Assembly: GCA_027627225.1 (NCBI GenBank)
Contig: CM051030.1
Location: forward strand, 27,211,927 to 27,275,926
Direction of reading: 5' to 3'
Length of the DNA: 64,000 nucleotides
From: Congeria kusceri
Taxonomy: Eukaryota > Mollusca > Bivalvia > Myida > Dreissenidae
Each line of letters begins with the position of its first letter. Positions within the stretch are counted from its first letter, which is position 1. Under the pieces are notes generated by a model. It saw nothing but the letters and a program-made list of their open reading frames with translations. It had not been told where the DNA came from and made no database searches. The position numbers were made by a program, and so were the translations under genes. Below, piece by piece: positions 58,440 through 64,000 of the stretch.

Positions 58440-59695
58440 GAAAGCTGGAGAGGAAAGGACATGCTACTATCTTGGGAATTTGCTTGTCATAATGATAAGT
58501 ACGTTCACATGTCACAAACCAAAACGAAGGATATGAAATATGAAAGTAACATAAATGATCACAGCAGGCATTCATTATCTTCTGATAGATGATTGCATGC
58601 TCAATTACTTCAATTTTTTAGCTTTAACTTTTGTATACATTTATTTTGCATGATTTGACAAAATCCAAATTCTGTTACTTGCAACTCTTTTAAAGTGCAC
58701 ATTTTTTAGAATACCATTTTTGCAAAACATGTTTAAAAGTAGAAAAAGCAGATTTAGTTGTATGCAATTATGCTGAGTAGTTGGGTTCATGTGCAAATGT
58801 TGCAAAACATTCAGACCTGTGTTTATGTATGTATAGATTGGTGTGATCTCTCATACTTTCAGCTGATCTGCGTTTTAATGCCACATTTTGAAAAAAAAAA
58901 AGCTTAAATTTTCTGGATCTCGCTGGAAAGGAATCGTGGTTATGTTAACCCATTGAATTGGGAAGGCTTGTTTGCGCTTGGCCTGTTTCGAAAATCACAT
59001 ACCTGATCCATTAACAGTGTTACAGTGTTTATGTTTATTTTTTTAGATATACTTGTATGTATTGTATATAATTATGTTTTTTTTATCTACTTGTATATAT
59101 GATTTATAATTTGCTTGTCATATGTTCAGCATTACACTGCATCTGTGACTCAACTGCAATCGCACAACTTTTGTGCATAAATGGTCTGTACCTTCATATA
59201 TGCTTACACAACCTTTATAATTACAAAAATGAATGTATGTTTGTTTTTATAAACCAGTTTCTTCCACTTACATGCTACCCACATATTTGATAAAACAGTG
59301 CCTTACAGCTTTTACATTAAAATAGTGCCTTCACAGTTGTACACACCACTCTGCAATGTGCTTGCACTTTGACATCTTGCAATATATGTAATTTTTTTGA
59401 CATCCTGCATGAGTTTGCTTGTTTATTTCATATAAGTTTTTCATTCTTTTGTTTTACTTTCGTTTGTATTAAAACTTACTTTGTGATTTTCCAATACACC
59501 AAATTCAAACCATACTTTATTTTTAGTAATTGAAATTTGTTGACTATAATAATCCATTCCCACACAGTATTTAGCCTTTTTAGTTTCCACCTTTTCACCA
59601 CAACAACCGTCGTTATACGTTTTCAGCATTTTGAGTTTTTTGCAGTTAGTGTATTTTGATAAATATTCATAATAGGTTTTTTCATGTATTTATTT
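58440..59695. other. Presumed intron; AT-rich
   Basis: No exon or structured repeat recognised between the family F element and the next Ig exon. Confidence 0.35.
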
Positions 59696-59701
59696 TCACA
59701 G

Positions 59702-59965
59702 ACGGCCCTGATGTGGTGACGCTGTCTCCATCTACTGCTTCCTATAGACTCAATGAGACCCAGCCCCTGAATGATATCACCTGTTCTGCAGACTGTTATC
59801 CAGCCTGTACGTACACGTGGACAAGGTCTGGAGGAGGCACAGTCAGCAACACTAGTGTACTGTCACTAGGAACTCTACTGAGAGGAGGGGCTGATACCTA
59901 TTGGTGTACACCAAGGAATGCAGCAGGTTTCATGAACAGCCAGACTGTTACCATCAATGTCATTT
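59702..59965 (+). CDS. Ig-domain exon of the C-x3-C-x3-C type, copy 3
   Basis: The acceptor TTTATTTTCACAG precedes 59,702 and the donor GTAAGT begins at 59,966. The 264-bp exon is phase 1-1. It encodes DGPDVVTLSPSTASYRLNET, then TCSADCYPACTYTWTRSGGG and a C-terminal DTYWCTPRNAAG. The usual A-G-T-Y before the last Cys is A-D-T-Y here. Sixteen kb of repeat-filled sequence separates it from copy 2. Confidence 0.9.
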
Positions 59966-60535
59966 GTAAGTTAATGCTTAGCTGGTGCAATAGTTGGTTA
60001 CATTCCTTTCCATGTGAGTTTCAAACAGAAAACGGAACGGTAATTATCTTGAGCACTGACGCAATTAATTCACAAGCCACTTACCTTGCAAATTTCTTTG
60101 AAAACAAGGTTCAGATTATGACACATTGTGTTTACTATGGCCAATTAGTTTGGGGTGTTATTAGACTTATGTTGAATGAAAGATATAAATTCTAATGGGT
60201 AGTTTAATTCCTTAAGAAAAAACGTGTCAGTCAATAAAAACAACTGAATGATACTAAAGTTAAATGTCATCATGTTAATTTGTGAGAGCAGTTGTATATA
60301 AAGATTGTTCAATATTAGTTTCAGGAAAATATGGTTTCTTGTAGGCCAATGTGCTCTTAAATGTAAATATCACTCCACCTCAACAACAACATTGTAGGAA
60401 TACTGAACATAATTAACTCTTCATTATAATACATTTGTTTTAATGGTGTGCTAGATTCCTTAGGTGTTTCACTTACAAGGTGTTTGTAAATGTATGGTTT
60501 CCTATAATAAAATGCTGTTTGTTATATGATTGAAG

Positions 60536-60805
60536 ATGGCCCAGACTCGGTGACCCTGTCTCCATCTACCACATCCTATACACTGAATGAATATCAGCCC
60601 CTGAATGACATCACCTGTTCTGCAGACTGTTACCCTGCCTGTAATTACAACTGGACAAAGTTTGGAGGAGGCACAGTCAGCAACACTGGTGTAATGTCAC
60701 TAGGAACTGTACAGAGAGGAGAGGCTGGTACTTACCGGTGTACAGCAAGCAATGCAGAAGCTGATGTTAGCAAAAACACTCAGATTGTAACAATCAATAT
60801 AAAAT
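60536..60805 (+). CDS. Ig-domain exon of the C-x3-C-x3-C type, copy 4
   Basis: The acceptor ATATGATTGAAG precedes 60,536. The donor is the weaker GTACGA at 60,806. The 270-bp exon is phase 1-1 with TCSADCYPACNYNWTKFGGG and AGTYRCTASNAEADVSKN, the last with a two-codon insertion relative to copies 2 and 3. The poor polypyrimidine tract and non-consensus donor make this exon a candidate for weak or regulated splicing. No further sister exon was found to the right of it. Confidence 0.85.
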
Positions 60806-61129
60806 GTACGATACTCGCTAAATGCGTTTTTTTGTCTTTTGATAACGAAATAAGATTCGTGCATGATTTACTACACAAACTTACAATATAGCTGGTCATT
60901 TTTGCTGTCATGTTAGTTTTGATTTATTCTTAGTGGTACCATAATGGGTAACAAACAACGTGGAAATTCCACAAACACCAATGAGATGCGTACAATTCAA
61001 TACTGTTATAAAAATAAGTTATGGATGCAAGGTGGAGGTCATAGAGCTATGGTAAGGAATTATACATACACACAATTATTCACTAAATTACAACTTAAGT
61101 TCAGAAACTGGTTTAGACACTAGTACCCA

Positions 61130-61560
61130 AGGGGTGGGGGTATGCTATTATGGTCAGTCATCATGGAAAGTTCATCGTTTTCTGTCGTCAATAATTTACT
61201 TCAACAGCATCTTCTGTGAAACTGCATGGTTGATTTTAAACAAAATTTACCGTCAACAAATGTTTTCAATTCATTGGAATATAATTATGGTAAACTCTGA
61301 TTGCTCTGGCAACCAAAAGCAGGGTTACCCTCTACAAAAATACTTAAAATCATTTTGATTCGTCCAACAAACATGAACCCTTTGGGTTGGGGGAGTTTTC
61401 ATAGTACTATAAAATATGTCCATATTGAAAAGTTTGAAAATCTTGTCAGAAACATCAGTCTGAATATCAAAATAATTTTACCTAAATGTTCCTTGTATGA
61501 CCCTTTACCAAATTCTTTCAAATTATGTTGATTCGTTTTAAGAATTGAAATGCTCTTTTA
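61130..61560 (+). repeat. Family D-like remnant
   Basis: It contains AAGGGGTGGGGGTATGCTAT, then CATCTTCTGTGAAACTGCAT and two worn units with CTCTACAAAAATACTT and CCTTTACCAAATTCTTTCAA. No ends. Confidence 0.5.
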
Positions 61561-61861
61561 GCGCTTCATCGATTTATGAAAGTCAGTTTGTTTGTATCTA
61601 ATTTGCATAAAGCCGAAAGCTTCGTACATCAATGAATTGCCCAACAGAGCGTTTCAAATTCTTATAATTACAATTATAATTACAACTGTGTGTATACTTT
61701 AAATTTTTACCTTAATAGTGTAAATTAATTTGAAATTTATTGTTTTCAATTCTCGTATCAATACATTGAAGAATGATTAGTAGGCTCCGCCCTTTGCACT
61801 GCGTTGTGTACAGTTTATTCATTAGAGGCTATACCTGTAGCGGTGTCTTAAATTATAGTGA

Positions 61862-63031
61862 TAAAATTTACTTTTAGTGCCCTTTTCCAATGTATAGACT
61901 TTATTTTCCATCCAATCTTAACCAAACTTTCACAGTTTGTGTATGACCATCAAATCTCAGCAGTCGTCAAACATGGGCCAGATCGTGTTTCAAACAATAG
62001 AGTTATTGCCCTTTGTTTATTAAAAAAATATACAAAAATGGGCATTATTCAGGATAGAGAGAGACATTTTCCATCCAATCTACACCAATCTTACACAGTT
62101 TGTCTATTACCATGAGATTACAGTTGAAGTCGAATATAAGCAAGACTGGACCAGAAACACCAGAGTTATTGCCCTTTGTTTGTGAAAAAAAAATTGCAAA
62201 AATGGACATTATATAGAATAGAGACTGCCTTTTTCATCCAATCTTTACCAATCTTGCACAGTTTGTCTATTACCATAAGATTAAAGGTGAAGTCGAATAT
62301 AAGCAAGATTGGACATGAAACATCAGAGTTATTGCCCGTTGTTGGTAAAAAAAAAGGCAAACATGGACATTATTCAGAATAGATACATTATTTTTCATCC
62401 AATCTTTGCCAATCGTGTACAGTTTGTCTATGAACGTAAGACTACAGGTGAAGTGGAATATAAGCATGATGGGGCCAGAAACACCAGAGTTAATGCCCCT
62501 TGTGTTTTGAAAAAAAACATCAACAATTTATCAATGATTGGCTTGCACACACGATTTTTGATTCAATGTTGACCAAACTTACACAGTTTGTGCATGACCA
62601 TAAAAATTGATTGATACATTTTGATTTCCAACTTTGATGTCTTCAGAGCCTGCATTTACATTATTTATAATGATTGGACAGAAAATTATCAAAGAAAAAG
62701 CAAAACTTGACCTTATAGCATAGCCATCGCAATTATCGCATTCCAACTAGTTTTCCAAAACTGTTTGCGACAAAAAGACTTCCAAATCTACTGTTTGTGC
62801 AAATTCCAGAATTGTCAATGATTTGAGAAACATTAGCAAAAATACGCACACCCACTACCCAACTCATACTTTAGTAGCCCATTGCACTTACCGATGTTTT
62901 AAATCAAAATTGATCCTACCCCGCTGTGTATTGTTCAGATACCTTAATTTTCAAACCTGTCACAACAGTGTGGTCGTGATCTGTATCAGTTCTCAGATGA
63001 GCGCTTTGGGCCATCATGGCCCTCTTGTTTA
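61862..63031 (+). mobile_element. Satellite-bearing element, family E, copy 3
   Basis: It has about five units near 160 bp matching 14.1-15.5 kb (CCAGAAACACCAGAGTTATT, TATAAGCAAGA, CAGTTTGTCTATTACCAT). A unique tail with TTGATTTCCAAC and CCACTACCCAACT follows, also shared with copy 1. It ends GAGCGCTTTGGGCCATCATG GCCCTCTTGTTT. Confidence 0.8.
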
Positions 63032-63247
63032 TTCTTATTATGTAGCAAGATCACAATAGACGGAAATATTTAAACGCGTTCCTGTTTAGATTTACGACTG
63101 AAGACTAAACGAGTCGAAAGTTGGTTTCAGATGTTACAGTGTTGTAAATGCCCATATACATGTGTGGTTGGAACCGCACTTAAGGCGTAAAGTATATTTT
63201 AGTAATTAATGTTTATTTTTATATTTGAAATGCAATGTTTCATAACC

Positions 63248-63640
63248 GGGTCGGCTAGCTCAGTTGGTAGAGCGCTGGACTACAAATCCGAGGTTCGCGG
63301 ATTTGATTCCCAGCGCAGCCACATAACTTGTGTGGGGATTTGTCATGAAATTATTTCTACGGCCATTCTCCCCTTACCTCTGATTGAAGTAGGGCAGTTG
63401 TCAGTTACTGGTATAGGGTTAGGGTTGTGTGGTCATGACATTATTTCTACGACCATCCCCCCCCCTACCTTTGATTGAAGTAGGCAGTTGTCAGTTACTG
63501 GCATAAGATTGTGCACTCAGTACTGGTAAACCAGCTTACCCAGGAAAAGTGTGAGTAGTTAACTGACCGCCGTTATATGACTTAACTACTGTTGAATACC
63601 CGAAAAATCCAAAGAAAACAAACAAAACAAAAAGCAATGT
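63248..63640 (+). mobile_element. tRNA-derived SINE with 90-bp internal duplication
   Basis: The head GGTCGGCTAGCTCAGTTGGT (A-box) and GGATTTGATTCCCAGC (worn B-box) show tRNA-like spacing, with anticodon-loop-like CTACAAA. The body carries TTGATTGAAGTAGG, CAGTTGTCAGTTACTGG, ACTCAGTACTGGTAAACCAG and AACTGACCGCCGTTATATGA, ending in an ACAAACAAAAC-rich tail. The segment starting CATGAAATTATTTCTACG (63,344) is repeated from 63,434. Confidence 0.8.
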
Positions 63641-64000
63641 TTGATATGTATGTTAATTTTGTTTTATTTATTTCTTAAAACGCCCCGTTTTGGCCCTCGA
63701 TGTTAGTCAATATTGACACCCATTATTGCATGCATTGTAAAACCGTATGCTGAGCAAATATTTTAACACCACACTTTTTTTGCACTTAGTGTTGAAACGT
63801 TTTGTGTAAGAAATTCCGCAAATCTAACTTGCAGTTTGGATATAATATCAAGACGAGAAAAAGGTAAACAGCTTTTATTATTTTACTACTGATTAAAGAA
63901 TCAAATCTTTGGAAATGTATTAAATCGGCCGAAAATATCAGTTTACTGTACAGTATGCTTTTCATTAGGTGACACAATTTTGAAAGATTAATTTTTATGC
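63641..64000. other. No feature seen
   Basis: AT-rich sequence after the SINE tail with no recognisable exon. Confidence 0.35.

Noticed and set aside
63248..63325. tRNA gene
   Set aside because: A- and B-box spacing fits, but stems mismatch (anticodon stem CTGGA/TCCGA, worn T-arm) and a SINE body and A-rich tail follow.

Overview
This is an intron- and repeat-rich piece of a eukaryotic genome. Spliced immunoglobulin-type exons with GT-AG borders, tRNA-derived SINEs, a jockey/I-like LINE, a Penelope-like element and many satellite-bearing elements ending in TCTTGTTT together suggest a bivalve mollusc, possibly a dreissenid mussel. The species guess rests on remembered repeat families and is inference only. 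There is no bacterial or organellar character: no operons and no continuous long genes.

Layout. 1-4,600: a decayed non-LTR retrotransposon on the minus strand (ORF1 with zinc knuckles, then endonuclease and reverse transcriptase running off the left edge). 4,600-11,100: mostly AT-rich non-coding DNA with a small satellite-type element (6.5-6.96 kb), a hairpin repeat (7.5 kb), a GC-rich repeat (7.75-8.04 kb) and two adjacent foldback palindromes (8.08-8.39 kb). 11,180-12,771: a broken, intron-containing tyrosine-recombinase gene of the Crypton/DUF3504 type with SINE sequence inside its intron. 13.3-17.6 kb: a strand-switching 21-bp minisatellite, a satellite-bearing element, and a 2.1-kb candidate inverted-repeat element holding a perfect 56-bp palindrome. 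17.8-21.3 kb: a mosaic duplicated block interrupted by a 19/20-bp minisatellite. 22-25 kb: another satellite-bearing element and a 5'-truncated Penelope-like element with a 15-bp target duplication and a hammerhead-like core. 25.7-60.8 kb: at least six plus-strand Ig-like exons, all in phase 1-1, scattered over 35 kb and separated by introns packed with mobile DNA. 61-64 kb: more satellite-bearing elements and a tRNA-derived SINE with an internal duplication.

The only plausible host gene is the multi-Ig gene on the plus strand. Four exons (42.9, 43.4, 59.7 and 60.5 kb) are close relatives that share an unusual cysteine pattern (C-x3-C-x3-C, then Y-x-C), and two exons (25.8 and 39.1 kb) are more divergent. 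Because all are phase 1-1 they can be duplicated, lost or skipped without breaking frame. This is typical of receptor and adhesion genes that expand by exon duplication. The first and last exons, signal peptide and membrane anchor are not visible here.

The strongest general observation is that a large fraction of the window consists of elements from several sequence families sharing one plan: a 5' end (often TTTTAGCTCAC-like or a CCCCC/GGGGG hairpin), a short GT/CG-rich run, a core of 140-170-bp tandem units, and a 3' end made of a short hairpin followed by CTCTTGTTT. This resembles pearl/HINE (non-autonomous Helentron) architecture. One such element sits nested inside an older array with the interrupted unit still readable on both sides and no target duplication.
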